Notes: generated by a model not told the origin, from the sequence alone. Counted from the stretch's first letter, positions 36,316-45,073 are shown. The stretch is 64,000 bases of DNA from Streptomyces alanosinicus (GCF_014650595.1 NZ_BMVG01000032.1:18088-82087); one strand, 5' to 3'. Made by a program: numbers and translations.

Positions 36316-37302
36316 TCAGGAGCCGAGCGAGGTGAGGACGTCGCGGCGCAGGGCCACGCGCGCGGGGTCGTCGACGGCCCCACGGTCGCGGGGGCCGGGT
36401 ACGTCGCGTACGGCGGCCACCCGGCCGGAGCCGAGCAGGGCCACACGGTCGCCGAGGAAGAGGGCCTCGTCCACGTCATGCGTGACGAAGACGACGGTCG
36501 CGCCCGTGCCGCGGAGCACCTCCACCAGCAGGTCCTGCATGCCGGAGCGGGTCTGGGCGTCGAGGGCGCCGAAGGGTTCGTCCATGAGGACGGCGCGCGG
36601 GCTGTCGGCCAGCGCGCGGGCCAACTGGGCACCGTCGTACAGGGCTTTCGCCTTGCCTTGGTAGGCGAGCAGGCCCGGCCAGGCGACGAACTGCGACAGG
36701 GCGTCCACGCTGCCGGAGGTGAGCGCCGAGGCGCCCACGGCGGGCTGCTGGTTGAGTTTGGAGATGTCCTTGTCCGGGTCGATGCCGGCGCGCTGCAGGG
36801 CCCGTACGAGGGTGCCGTCGGCGGCGGAGCCGATGCTCGTGGAGACCTTCTTGCCCTTCAGGTCCCTCAGGGTGCTGAGTTTCGAATCCGGGGCGGTGAC
36901 GACGGTGTTGAGGCCGCCGCGCAGGTTGTAGCCGGTCACCGAGACCAGGCGCGTGGAGCGGCCGAGCTGCTTGCCGCGGGCGGCGTTGAGCAGCAGCGGG
37001 AAGTCGCCCATCGAACCGATGTCGATCTTGCCGGCTGTCATTTGCGCGGTGATCGGGGCGCCGGTGGCGTAGTCCTGCCAGTCGACCTTGTAGGTGTGGC
37101 CGTCGTGCAGGGAGTCGAGCTGCTTCTCGAAGGAGCCGAGGGAGCGGAGCAGGGTGCCCGCGGTGACGGTGTTGATGGTCTTGGACTGGTAGCCGACGGT
37201 CACGGTGATCGTGGAGCCGCTGCCCGCTTCGGCGCTGCTGCCGCAGGCGGACAGGGGGAGGAGGAGAACGGCTGCGGATGCGGTGAGTGCTGTTCGTTTC
37301 AT
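36316..37302 (-). pseudogene. Chimera of sulfonate-type binding lipoprotein and ABC ATPase (328 aa, in frame)
   Basis: Residues 1-226 are the first two thirds of an SsuA/NrtA-type substrate-binding lipoprotein: lipobox LLPLSAC, then VTVGYQSK...GKIDIGSMGDFPLLLNAARG...LRDLKGKKVSTSIGSAADGTLVRALQRAG. From residue 227 the sequence becomes the last third of an SsuB-type ATPase (LARALADSPRAVLMDEPFGALDAQTR, then VFVTHDVDEALFLGDRV). Walker A, the Q-loop and the signature motif are gone, as are the end of the binding protein and the permease gene normally between them. The join near 36620 keeps the frame, so a hybrid could be made, but neither half can work in transport. Confidence 0.85.
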
Positions 37303-37316
37303 GATGGTTGTCCCTC

Positions 37317-37544
37317 TCACCGCAGCAGGTAGGGCATGTTGACCGTGACGGCCCCGGTGGGGCAGCGGGCCGCGCAGGGGCCGCAGTACCAGCACTCGTC
37401 GACGTGCATGTACGCCTTGCCGTTGGTCTCGTCGATGGCGAGGGAGTCCAGCGGGCACATGTCCACACAGAGCGTGCAGCCGTCGATGCACTTCGACTCG
37501 TCGATGGTCACGGGCACGTCGGCCCGCTGGGGCGCCAAGGGCAT
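37317..37544 (-). CDS. Dicluster ferredoxin (75 aa)
   Basis: Small 2[4Fe-4S] electron carrier. The cysteine groups are CIDGCTLCVDMCP near the N-terminus and CWYCGPCAARCP near the C-terminus, giving two CxxCxxCxxxCP-type sites, the first with one extra residue. It resembles the beta subunit that partners AprA-like flavoproteins. It lies between the GntR gene and the truncated transporter, 14 bases before the latter, with GGAG before its ATG. With both partners broken it is probably an orphan. Confidence 0.88.
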   Translation of the reverse strand: MPLAPQRADVPVTIDESKCIDGCTLCVDMCPLDSLAIDETNGKAYMHVDECWYCGPCAARCPTGAVTVNMPYLLR

Positions 37545-37591
37545 GACGGTCTCCAGGAGAAGCGCAGGCAGGAAGGGGTGCCGGCGGGTGG

Positions 37592-38392
37592 CTACGACCG
37601 GTGGAGCAGGCCGCTCATGGTGATCCGGTCGCCGCGGAAGCGGATGAACTCCAGGTCGACGGGGCGGCCGTCGGCGAGGTGGGTGAGGCGTTCCAGCATC
37701 AGTACGGCGGCGCCGTGCGGGGCCTGGAGCACGGCGGCGGAGTGGGTGTCCGCGTTCACCGCCTCCAGGGTGATCTCGGCGTGGCCGAGGCGCTGGCCGG
37801 TGATGCCTTCCAGGAGGCGGAAGACATCGGTGTTCTCCAGGTCGGCGCCGAGCAGGGCGGTGCCGATGTCGAGCGGGATGTAGGTGAGGTCGAGGGACAG
37901 AGGCAGGCCGTTGAGGCGGCGCAGGCGTTCGATGTAGAGGACGTCGGCGCCGGCGGGGACGCGGAGGCGGTCGGCGACCGGGGCGGGTGCGGGGGCGGGG
38001 CCCATGGTCCGGACCTCGTTGGTGACGCGGCCGTGTTCGCGGAGGGTTTCCGCGAGGCCCATCAGACGGTCGAGCCCGTGCGGGTACTTCCGGGCGACGA
38101 CGACGGTGCCGACGCCGGGCAGCCGCTCCACCAGGCCCTCGGCCCGGAGCAGCTCCAAGGCCTGGCGGACGGTGTTGCGGGAGGTGCGGTAGTCGGTGGC
38201 GAGGGTCGACTCGTGGGGGAGAGGGCCGTCCTGGAAGGCGCCGGTGAGGATCTGGTGGCGCAGCAGGTCGGCGAGCTGCCTGGCCCGGTCCGCGCGCAGC
38301 CGGCGACGTGTGCGGTGGGCGGCGACGGTGGTCGCGGCGCCCTGACCGGCGTGGTCGCGGAGGCGGTCGGTGGGTGGCATGGCTTGAACCAT
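37592..38392 (-). CDS. GntR-family regulator with UTRA ligand domain (266 aa)
   Basis: HutC-type transcription factor. The N-terminal winged helix is seen in RARQLADLLRHQILTGAFQDGPLPHESTLATDYRTSRNTVRQALELLRAEGLVERLPGVGTVV. The UTRA domain (about 110-260) ends in LERLTHLADGRPVDLEFIRFRGDRI. It heads the sulfur-type operon and probably controls it in response to a small molecule. The start is uncertain: ATG 38392 or ATG 38380, neither with a good ribosome site, so a leaderless message is possible. CATACC and GGTAGG half-sites lie across the 38392 start. Confidence 0.85.
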   Translation of the reverse strand: MVQAMPPTDRLRDHAGQGAATTVAAHRTRRRLRADRARQLADLLRHQILTGAFQDGPLPHESTLATDYRTSRNTVRQALELLRAEGLVERLPGVGTVVVARKYPHGLDRLMGLAETLREHGRVTNEVRTMGPAPAPAPVADRLRVPAGADVLYIERLRRLNGLPLSLDLTYIPLDIGTALLGADLENTDVFRLLEGITGQRLGHAEITLEAVNADTHSAAVLQAPHGAAVLMLERLTHLADGRPVDLEFIRFRGDRITMSGLLHRS

Positions 38393-38513
38393 ACCGATGC
38401 GGTAGGGAAAGTCGTGTTGCCGCAGTGCTGCGCCAGGTGAGGGGCCGTTGGATGCGCGGCTGAGCTGGGGTTTTCCGTTCCGGGCGGGAAGATCTGCCAC
38501 CCGGGACGGCCGG

Positions 38514-39452
38514 TCAGGACAGTGCCCTCAGCCCCGGAGCGAACGTGATCAGCAGCGGCAGCAGCGGCACCAGGGCGGCCACCGTCGTCGTCAGGGCCCG
38601 GTGGCGGCGCAGCAGCCGTGGTGGCGGCTGCAGCAGGCGGTCCACGCGCTCGCCGAGGAGGCGTCGGCTGGAGTCGCAGGAGAGCACGCCTCGGTGCTGG
38701 TTCAGTTCGATCAACGCCAGGGCCGTGGTGAGGTGCCCGCAGCGGCGGGACGCCGTGTCGTCCGCGGCCAGTTCGACCAGGCGGTGCGTCTGGTCGCAGA
38801 AATGCGCGAACAGGGGCACGCGCGGGAAGCCAGTGGCGAGCGCGGTGGACAGGTGCAGCAGCCAGTCGTGGTGGGCACGCGCGTGCCCGCGTTCATGGGT
38901 GAGGACGGCGTCCAGCTGGTGGTCGGTGAGGCGCTGCAGTGCCCCGGTCGTGACGACCAGCTGCGGCGGGTGTCCCGGCATCCACCAGGCGTCCGGGTAC
39001 TCGTCCTCCAGGACCAGCATGGGGCCGCGTGCCGCAGGCAGCCCGGCCGGCAGGTCGGGGGCGCGCTCGCGTAGCTGCGCACGGGCCTGGCCGCGGCTGC
39101 GGCGGGCCTCGACGAGTTCCCGGGCCAGCATCGCCGTCGTCCAGGCCGCGCCGCAGGCCAGCAGCACCGTGAGGATCCCGGCCCATGCCGGCGCGGAGGA
39201 CAGGTCGTAGGCGGCGGTGACGGAGGGCGGCGCGGGGGCGAACACACGCTCGCGTACGGCGTGGAAGACGGCCGCCGTGCCCAGGATCAGCGCGGCCAGG
39301 CAGCACAGCAGGACGGTGGCGACCAGGCACTGCCACACCCACAGCGCGACCACGGGGTCCCGCTCGGGCCAGGCGGCACGGGTCAGCGCGCGCGGTGCCG
39401 GCAGCGCGGCCGTCAGGGCGACGACGCTCAGCAGGAGCAGGCAGACGGTCAT
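38514..39452 (-). CDS. M56-family membrane metallopeptidase, BlaR1-like (312 aa)
   Basis: Integral membrane zinc protease. The order is an N-terminal helix, a second helix pair (LWVWQCLVATVLLCCLAALILGTAA and WAGILTVLLACGAAWTTAMLA), a cytoplasmic zincin domain with LTHERGHARAHHDW (HExxH) and the downstream VELAADDTASRR (third ligand region), and a last helix near the C-terminus. The family includes BlaR1/MecR1, but the sensor domain is absent. In streptomycetes such genes usually follow a BlaI/MecI repressor gene, which is not here. GGAG precedes the ATG. Confidence 0.87.
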   Translation of the reverse strand: MTVCLLLLSVVALTAALPAPRALTRAAWPERDPVVALWVWQCLVATVLLCCLAALILGTAAVFHAVRERVFAPAPPSVTAAYDLSSAPAWAGILTVLLACGAAWTTAMLARELVEARRSRGQARAQLRERAPDLPAGLPAARGPMLVLEDEYPDAWWMPGHPPQLVVTTGALQRLTDHQLDAVLTHERGHARAHHDWLLHLSTALATGFPRVPLFAHFCDQTHRLVELAADDTASRRCGHLTTALALIELNQHRGVLSCDSSRRLLGERVDRLLQPPPRLLRRHRALTTTVAALVPLLPLLITFAPGLRALS

Positions 39453-39655
39453 GCCGGGGCTCCGGTTCCTGATCGGAGAGTTGTGCGGGAGTCGGTTGGT
39501 GCGGGCGATGCGCCGAGGGCACGTCGCGTGGTGCGTGTCCGCTCAGTATGACGGTGCGGGGCGGCGAGAGTCAGGTCTCGGCAGCGATCGGTTCCGTGCT
39601 TCCTGCTGACCGCTCGCCTTCGCGTCCGCCGTGCCCGCACCCGCGAGCGGAAGCC

Positions 39656-40042
39656 CTACGCCTCCCGTTCCCGCAGGGCCTGCCGTACCGCCTTCAGGAC
39701 CTCCTCGTCGCCGAATCCCAAAGACATGGCCCAGGCAACGAAGTCCCTGGTCCCGGAGGCGAGTTCCGCTCTCTCGCGGCGCTCGGCGCCCGGTGGCGGG
39801 GGAGCCGCGCGTGTCCCCGCGCCGCGCCGGGTCCGGACCAGGGAGGCCGCCTCCAGTTCGCGGTAGGCGCGGGCCACGGTGCCCGCCGCCAGGCCGAGGT
39901 CAGCGGCCAGTTGCCGTACCGTCGGCAGCCGCTCGCCCTCGGGCAGCCGTCCGCTGCCGATCAGGGCGGCGAGCTGGGCGCGGATCTGCTCGTAGGGCGG
40001 GACGGGGCTGGTCGTGTCGACCTGGACGACGGCGCCGCTCAC
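39656..40042 (-). CDS. Short GntR-family regulator, YtrA type (128 aa)
   Basis: Winged-helix repressor with only a short C-terminal helical tail, as in the YtrA subfamily that controls membrane or ABC transport genes. The DNA-binding part is PPYEQIRAQLAALIGSGRLPEGERLPTVRQLAADLGLAAGTVARAYRELEAASLVRTRRGAGT. The GTG at 40042 overlaps the stop of the upstream membrane-protein gene (GTGA), so both are one transcript and probably autoregulated through the palindrome at 40873. Confidence 0.9.
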   Translation of the reverse strand: MSGAVVQVDTTSPVPPYEQIRAQLAALIGSGRLPEGERLPTVRQLAADLGLAAGTVARAYRELEAASLVRTRRGAGTRAAPPPPGAERRERAELASGTRDFVAWAMSLGFGDEEVLKAVRQALREREA

Positions 40043-40848
40043 CGGCGTACTCCCCGGTCCGTCCGGCGGAGCCGTCCCGCCCGCGGCGAGCAGATGGTGA
40101 ACAGCAGCCATGGAGCGGTCACCAGCGAGACCAGAGCCATCGGCACCAGGAACACGGTCGCGACGGTCCCCGTGGTCCCGTCGCACCTCAGGCTCAGCAG
40201 GGAGGCCGAGGCCGTCACGGCCGCGCCCAGCAGCGAGACGGAGACGACGATCCCCCATGCGGCCACGATCGCCAGCGAGCGGTCACGGCGGGACTGCTCG
40301 TCGCCGGGCCGGGTGGCGATCCGCCGCAGCGACCAGCCGCACGCGCCCGTGGCGACGGCGAGACAGGCCAGCATGGGCAGGCCGTAGTACAGGCCGGGCC
40401 AGGGGCTGTGGGCCTCGGTCATCCCGTTGCAGGTCAGGGTGATTCGGCGGCCCGCGCGTCCCAGGTCGTCCGGCGAGGCCACCGCGCCCGCCGTCGCCAG
40501 CAGCGCCACCAGGGCGATCGCGAGGACGGTCAGCAGCAAGGTCAGCCGGGGCGGTACGTGGTCCCGGACCCGGCGTGGTGCGAGCCCGGCGGTTCGGACG
40601 GGGCCCCGGGCCGGCGCGGTCAGCGCGTCGCCGACCAGGACGCCGGCGACCGCGCACAGGCCGAACGCCGGGAGGGCGTACAGCACGCCGTTGCCGTGGC
40701 CGAGCGTGGACAGCCAGCAGGCCGTCAGGCCGCCCGTGGCGACCCCCGTCCAGCGGGCGTGGCGGTCGACCGGCCCCCGGGAGGCGGTCGACGGGGCGGT
40801 CGGACCGAGATCGGTCCTGGCGAGATCGGTCATGTCGAGATCGGTCAT
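40039..40848 (-). CDS. Multi-spanning membrane protein (269 aa)
   Basis: I do not recognise the family. At least five hydrophobic segments are seen, for example GVLYALPAFGLCAVAGVLVG, LTLLLTVLAIALVALLATAGAVA, GLYYGLPMLACLAVATGACG, SLAIVAAWGIVVSVSLLGAAVTASASLL and ATVFLVPMALVSLVTAPWLLF. Two extracytoplasmic cysteines (LTCNGMT and LRCDGTTG) could pair. ATG 40848 with GGGGA upstream was chosen over a longer frame to 40893. It is translationally coupled to the YtrA-type repressor, a common pairing. Confidence 0.78.
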   Translation of the reverse strand: MTDLDMTDLARTDLGPTAPSTASRGPVDRHARWTGVATGGLTACWLSTLGHGNGVLYALPAFGLCAVAGVLVGDALTAPARGPVRTAGLAPRRVRDHVPPRLTLLLTVLAIALVALLATAGAVASPDDLGRAGRRITLTCNGMTEAHSPWPGLYYGLPMLACLAVATGACGWSLRRIATRPGDEQSRRDRSLAIVAAWGIVVSVSLLGAAVTASASLLSLRCDGTTGTVATVFLVPMALVSLVTAPWLLFTICSPRAGRLRRTDRGVRR

Positions 40849-40872
40849 GGAAGTCCCCGTGGAAGCACGACG

Positions 40873-40905
40873 TGTACTCACCGCTTGTATCAAGCGGTGA
40901 GTACA
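40873..40905. promoter_or_regulatory. 33-bp perfect palindrome, likely operator of the GntR pair
   Basis: TGTACTCACCGCTTG, a TAT spacer, then the exact reverse complement of the first arm: 15-bp arms without mismatch, 24 bases before the membrane-protein start. A TTGACA hexamer on the minus strand (40934-40929) lies just upstream, so a bound protein would cover the promoter. YtrA-type regulators use long palindromes of this kind. Confidence 0.75.
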
Positions 40906-40985
40906 AGATGCTTTCTCCGGCGAACTTGTGTCAACTCGTTGCTACAAGATGGCGCTCGCTCCGAGGCCGCCGGGTCCGGTACCGC

Positions 40986-42203
40986 TCACCCCGCCACGAC
41001 CCGGCCGCTGACCTCACCCAGTCCGACCCTGCGCCCGTCCGCCCCGGGGGCCCAGGCGGACAGGGTCACCACGTCCCCGTCCTCCAGGAAGGCCCGCTTG
41101 CCGTCGGGAAGTTCGAGGGGGTCGCGGCCGCTCCAGGTCAGCTCCAGCAAGCAGCCGCGCTGTCGCTCCTCGGGGCCGCTCACCGTGCCCGAGCCGTACA
41201 GGTCGCCGGTGCGCAGCGAGGCGCCGTTCGCCGTCATCTGGGCGAGCTGCTGGGCCGCGGTCCAGTACATCGTCGAAAACGGTGGCTCGGAGACCACATG
41301 GCCGTTGATCGCGACGGAGATCCGCAGGTCGTAGCCGCCGGGCTCGATGCCGGGTGCCGAGTCGTCGAGATACGGCAGCAGCGGGTGCGTGCGCTCCGGG
41401 GGCGCCACGCGCGCGTGCTCCAGCGCTTCGAGCGGGGTGATCCACGCCGACACCGAAGTGGCGAAGGACTTGCCGAGGAAGGGGCCGAGAGGGACGTACT
41501 CCCAGGCCTGGATGTCCCGCGCGGACCAGTCGTTCAGGAGGCAGAGCCCGAAGACGTGTTCACGGAAGTCGCCGAGGGCCACCGGGCTGCCCAGCCGGGA
41601 CGGCACGCCGACGACGAAGCCGACCTCGGCCTCGATGTCCAGCCGGACCGACGGGCCGAAGACGGGGGCCGGGTCGGTGGGCGCTTTGCGCTGTCCGGAG
41701 GGGCGTACGACGTCCGTGCCCGAGACCACCACCGTGCCGGAGCGGCCGTGGTAGCCGATCGGCAGGTGCTTCCAGTTGGGGGTGAGGGGGTCCGCGGAGT
41801 CCGGGCGGAAGATCTGGCCGACGTTTCGGGCGTGGTTCTCCGAGGCGTAGAAGTCGACGTAGTCCGCGACCTCGAAGGGCAGGTGCAGGGTCACCTCGGA
41901 GAGGTGGCGGAAGAGCGGCTCGATCGCCTCGTGGTGCGCGGGGTTGGTGATCCAGGACGTGATCGCGCGCCGTACGTCAGACCAGGTCGCGCGGCCGGCG
42001 GCGAGGAACTGGTTGAGGGTGGGCCCCGTGAGCAGCGAGTGGTACGGCGAGCCCAGGGCGGCGGCCGCGGCGGCCGCGTCGAGGACGTGGTCCCCGAGCC
42101 GGACACCGACCCTCCGTTCCGTGCTTCCGGAGGGCGAGAACACGCCATAGGGAAGGTTGTGCGTGCCGAAGGGGTCGCCCTCGGGGACGTCGAAGGGGGG
42201 CAT
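40986..42203 (-). CDS. fahA: Fumarylacetoacetase (405 aa)
   Basis: Last enzyme of tyrosine/homogentisate breakdown, splitting fumarylacetoacetate to fumarate and acetoacetate in the cytoplasm. The N-terminal beta domain and the catalytic C-terminal domain are both complete. Metal and substrate blocks are DYVDFYASENHARNVG, PIGYHGRSGTVVVSG, RLDIEAEVGFVVG, CLLNDWSARDIQAWEYVPLGPFLGKSF and GDLYGSGTVSG. Length is normal. No other homogentisate genes are adjacent. Confidence 0.95.
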   Translation of the reverse strand: MPPFDVPEGDPFGTHNLPYGVFSPSGSTERRVGVRLGDHVLDAAAAAAALGSPYHSLLTGPTLNQFLAAGRATWSDVRRAITSWITNPAHHEAIEPLFRHLSEVTLHLPFEVADYVDFYASENHARNVGQIFRPDSADPLTPNWKHLPIGYHGRSGTVVVSGTDVVRPSGQRKAPTDPAPVFGPSVRLDIEAEVGFVVGVPSRLGSPVALGDFREHVFGLCLLNDWSARDIQAWEYVPLGPFLGKSFATSVSAWITPLEALEHARVAPPERTHPLLPYLDDSAPGIEPGGYDLRISVAINGHVVSEPPFSTMYWTAAQQLAQMTANGASLRTGDLYGSGTVSGPEERQRGCLLELTWSGRDPLELPDGKRAFLEDGDVVTLSAWAPGADGRRVGLGEVSGRVVAG

Positions 42204-42465
42204 GGGGTTACTGCCTCACTCTCATCCGGGCCGTGCACGGCGTTGCGTTCCATGTGGTCGCGCCACACGTTACGGCCGGGACGCGTGTCTTGGGCAGTGC
42301 CTTGATCGGCGGCTCCCTGGGTGTCCGAAAGGCGTGTGTAGGAGAAGGTTCGAAAGGTTGCTCGCACCCTGTCTAAAGAGTTCGCAATGTCCGAATAGGC
42401 CTTGCCGGAGGTGGCAATTCCGGCTTAGCGTCCTTTGGGGACACGGACGGGGTGGGTCCGTTCCA

Positions 42466-43755
42466 ATGGGGGGACACGTGGGGGGACCCGTGGCCGAAAG
42501 TGGCATCGGTGTGCCGTTCGAGGCGGACCGTGACGTGCCCGGACTGATCGTCAAGTTCGGTGACTACCCGCTGCACCACGGCGGCGTCGGAGCGATCCGC
42601 AGCCTGGGCCGGCTCGGCGTGCCGATGTACGCCATCACCGAGGACGCGTACACGCCCGCGGCCTCCTCGCGCTATCTGAAGAAGGCCTTCGTGTGGCCGA
42701 CGACCGGTGCGGAGGACCCCGGCCACCTGGTCGAGGGCCTGTTGCGTATCGGCCGCCGTATCGGCCGTCCGACCGTCCTCGTCCCAACCGACGAGGAGGC
42801 CGCCGTACTGATCGCCGAGCACCAGGACGATCTGGCCGGACCTTTTCTCTTCCCGCGTGTCGATCCCGCGCTGCCGCGCCGGCTCGCCAGCAAACAGGGC
42901 TTGCACGAACTGTGTGTGGAGCACGGCATCGCGACTCCCACGTCGGCGTTCCCGGAGTCGTACGACGAGATCGTCGCCTTCGCCGACACGGCCCGCTTCC
43001 CGGTGGTGGCCAAGAACCGTGAGGCGTTCGTCCGGCGGGAACGACCCGCCGTGGGCGGCACCACAAAGATCGCCACCCGAGAGGGCCTGCTCACCCTCGC
43101 CCGCGACTGGGGCGCGCGGCCGGGCGTGATCCTGCAGGAGTACCTGCCGCGAGAGGAGGCCGAGGACTGGATCGTGCACGCCTGCTTCGACCAGGACTCC
43201 AGCCCCCTGGCGCTGTTCACCGGCGTCAAGGTCCGCTCATGGCCGCCGCACGCCGGCATGACGGCGAACGCCTACGTCGTCGACAACCCGGAACTCACCG
43301 ACCTCGCCGCACGTTTCATCAAACAGATCGGCTACAGCGGCATCATCGACCTCGACCTGCGCTTCGACCGGCGCGACGGACAGTACAAACTCCTGGATTT
43401 CAACCCGCGCACGGGCGCCCAGTTCCGCCTCTTCGAGAGCGAGTCGGGTGTTGACGTCGTCCGCGCGATGCATCTGAATCTGACCGGCCGCGCCGTACCG
43501 GAGGGGGAACAGCGCGCCGGCCACCGCTACATCGTGGAGAACATCGACCTCCCCGCCCTCCTCGCCTACCGCCGCAGCGGCTATACGACGCCGCACGCGC
43601 CGGCCAGGGCGAGCGGGACGGAGCTGGCCTGGCTCGCGGGTGACGACCCGCTGCCCTTCCTCACGATGCTCGCCCGCTTCGTGCGCCCGGGCGCGAAGCA
43701 CCTCTACCAGCTGTGGCGGACCAACCGCCGCGGCAGCAGCACCTCCACGAAGTAG
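42466..43755 (+). CDS. ATP-grasp carboxylate-amine ligase (429 aa)
   Basis: Predicted ATP-dependent ligase joining a carboxylate to an amine, related to D-aspartate ligase-like and PylC-like proteins. The N-terminal Rossmann-like part (GLIVKFGDYPLHHGGVGAIRSLGRLGVPMYAITED) is followed by the ATP-grasp fold, with FPVVAKNREAF (lysine that contacts ATP), ILQEYLPREEAEDWIVHACF, and the metal-binding end SGIIDLDLRFDRRDGQYKLLDFNPRTGAQF. The start is uncertain: ATG 42466 was taken, while GTG codons at 42478 and 42490 are in frame within G-rich sequence. A flavoprotein gene follows after 45 bases. Substrates are unknown. Confidence 0.85.
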   Translation: MGGHVGGPVAESGIGVPFEADRDVPGLIVKFGDYPLHHGGVGAIRSLGRLGVPMYAITEDAYTPAASSRYLKKAFVWPTTGAEDPGHLVEGLLRIGRRIGRPTVLVPTDEEAAVLIAEHQDDLAGPFLFPRVDPALPRRLASKQGLHELCVEHGIATPTSAFPESYDEIVAFADTARFPVVAKNREAFVRRERPAVGGTTKIATREGLLTLARDWGARPGVILQEYLPREEAEDWIVHACFDQDSSPLALFTGVKVRSWPPHAGMTANAYVVDNPELTDLAARFIKQIGYSGIIDLDLRFDRRDGQYKLLDFNPRTGAQFRLFESESGVDVVRAMHLNLTGRAVPEGEQRAGHRYIVENIDLPALLAYRRSGYTTPHAPARASGTELAWLAGDDPLPFLTMLARFVRPGAKHLYQLWRTNRRGSSTSTK

Positions 43756-43800
43756 GCAAGGCCACCAAGAGTGGCGCACCGTGTCCTGGGGAGGGACTTC

Positions 43801-45003
43801 GTGACTCGACCGGTTGCAGTCATCGGGGCCGGGCCGTACGGCCTGTCCACCGCCGCCCATCTGCGGGCGCGCGGCATCCCCGTCCGCGTCTTCGGCGACC
43901 CCATGGTCAGCTGGCGTGACCACATGCCCGAGGGCATGCTCCTGAAGTCGACACCCGCCGCCTCGAACTTCGACTGCCCACAGCCCGGCCACACCCTCGC
44001 CGACTACTGCGACGCGGCCGGGATCCGCCGCCTGGTGAACGACGAGGACATCATCCCGGCGGAGACGTTCATCGCCTACGGCGAGTGGTTCCAGCAGAAG
44101 CTGGTCCCCGGCCTGGAGCGGGTGCGGGTCGTCGCCGTGGACCGCGCCGAGAACGGCGGCTTCGAGCTGAAGCTGGACTCGGGCGAGATGTTCACCGCGC
44201 GCGCGGTCGTCGTCGCCACCGGACTGTCGGGCCTCGCACACCTGCCGGCGGAGCTCAAGGGAGCCGCGGCCGACGGACCGGCGCCCACGGGCCCGGTCTC
44301 ACACAGCTCTCAGCATCACGATCTGGGCCGGTTCGACGGCAAGGAGCTGATCGTGATCGGCGCCGGTCAGTCCGCGCTGGAGACGGCGGCGCTCGCGGCC
44401 GAAGCGGGGGCACGCGTGCGTGTGGTCGCGCGCGGCCACGGCCGGGTCGCCTTCGGCGCCCCGCCCTGGGACCAGCCGAAGCTGCGCCCCGAGTCCCCCT
44501 TCGGCAACGCCTGGTCGCTGTGGGCGCTCAGCTACTACCCGCATCCCTACCGCTATCTGCCCGAGGCCACCCGCCACTACCTGGTCCGTCGTGTCCTCGG
44601 ACCGCTCGGCGCCTGGTGGCTGCGCGAGCGCTTCCAGAGCGCCGTACTGGTGCGGGACGTCGAGCGGGTCGTGGCCGCCGAGGCGCCGGACGGCAGCCCC
44701 GTCGTCACGGTGCGCACACACGGCGGGGACACCGAGCGGCTCACCGCCGACCACGTCATCGCCGCCACCGGCTACCGCGTCGACATCGCGGCGATGGACT
44801 TCCTCGGCCCCGAACTGCGCACCCGGCTCGCGGTGAGCCGTGGCACGCCCAAGCTCGGCCCCGGCTATGTCTCCTCCGTGCCCGGCCTGTACTTCACGGG
44901 CCTGCCGGCGGCGTCGTCGTACGGCCCGGTGATGCGCTTTGTCTGCGGCACGGAATTCGCCTCCCCGCGGCTGACGAAACACCTGGCGGCGGCCCACGCC
45001 TGA
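43801..45003 (+). CDS. FAD-dependent monooxygenase-like oxidoreductase (400 aa)
   Basis: Two-dinucleotide-fold flavoprotein of the flavin monooxygenase/lysine hydroxylase superfamily. The FAD site is VAVIGAGPYGLSTAAHLRARG at the N-terminus and the NAD(P)H site is ELIVIGAGQSALETAALAAEAGARVRVVARG near residue 180. The C-terminal ATGY block is HVIAATGYRVDIAAMDFL. The GTG at 43801 was chosen because GGGGAGGGA lies just upstream, although an in-frame GTG at 43771 exists. It probably shares a transcript with the ATP-grasp gene, suggesting a small oxidised conjugate as product, which is inference. Confidence 0.85.
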   Translation: MTRPVAVIGAGPYGLSTAAHLRARGIPVRVFGDPMVSWRDHMPEGMLLKSTPAASNFDCPQPGHTLADYCDAAGIRRLVNDEDIIPAETFIAYGEWFQQKLVPGLERVRVVAVDRAENGGFELKLDSGEMFTARAVVVATGLSGLAHLPAELKGAAADGPAPTGPVSHSSQHHDLGRFDGKELIVIGAGQSALETAALAAEAGARVRVVARGHGRVAFGAPPWDQPKLRPESPFGNAWSLWALSYYPHPYRYLPEATRHYLVRRVLGPLGAWWLRERFQSAVLVRDVERVVAAEAPDGSPVVTVRTHGGDTERLTADHVIAATGYRVDIAAMDFLGPELRTRLAVSRGTPKLGPGYVSSVPGLYFTGLPAASSYGPVMRFVCGTEFASPRLTKHLAAAHA

Positions 45004-45073
45004 AGGCCGTGCGACGGCCCGCGGCTGATCCGCGGGAAAGCCGGCGCGAGCGTTGGAGGACGTCATCAAGGCG

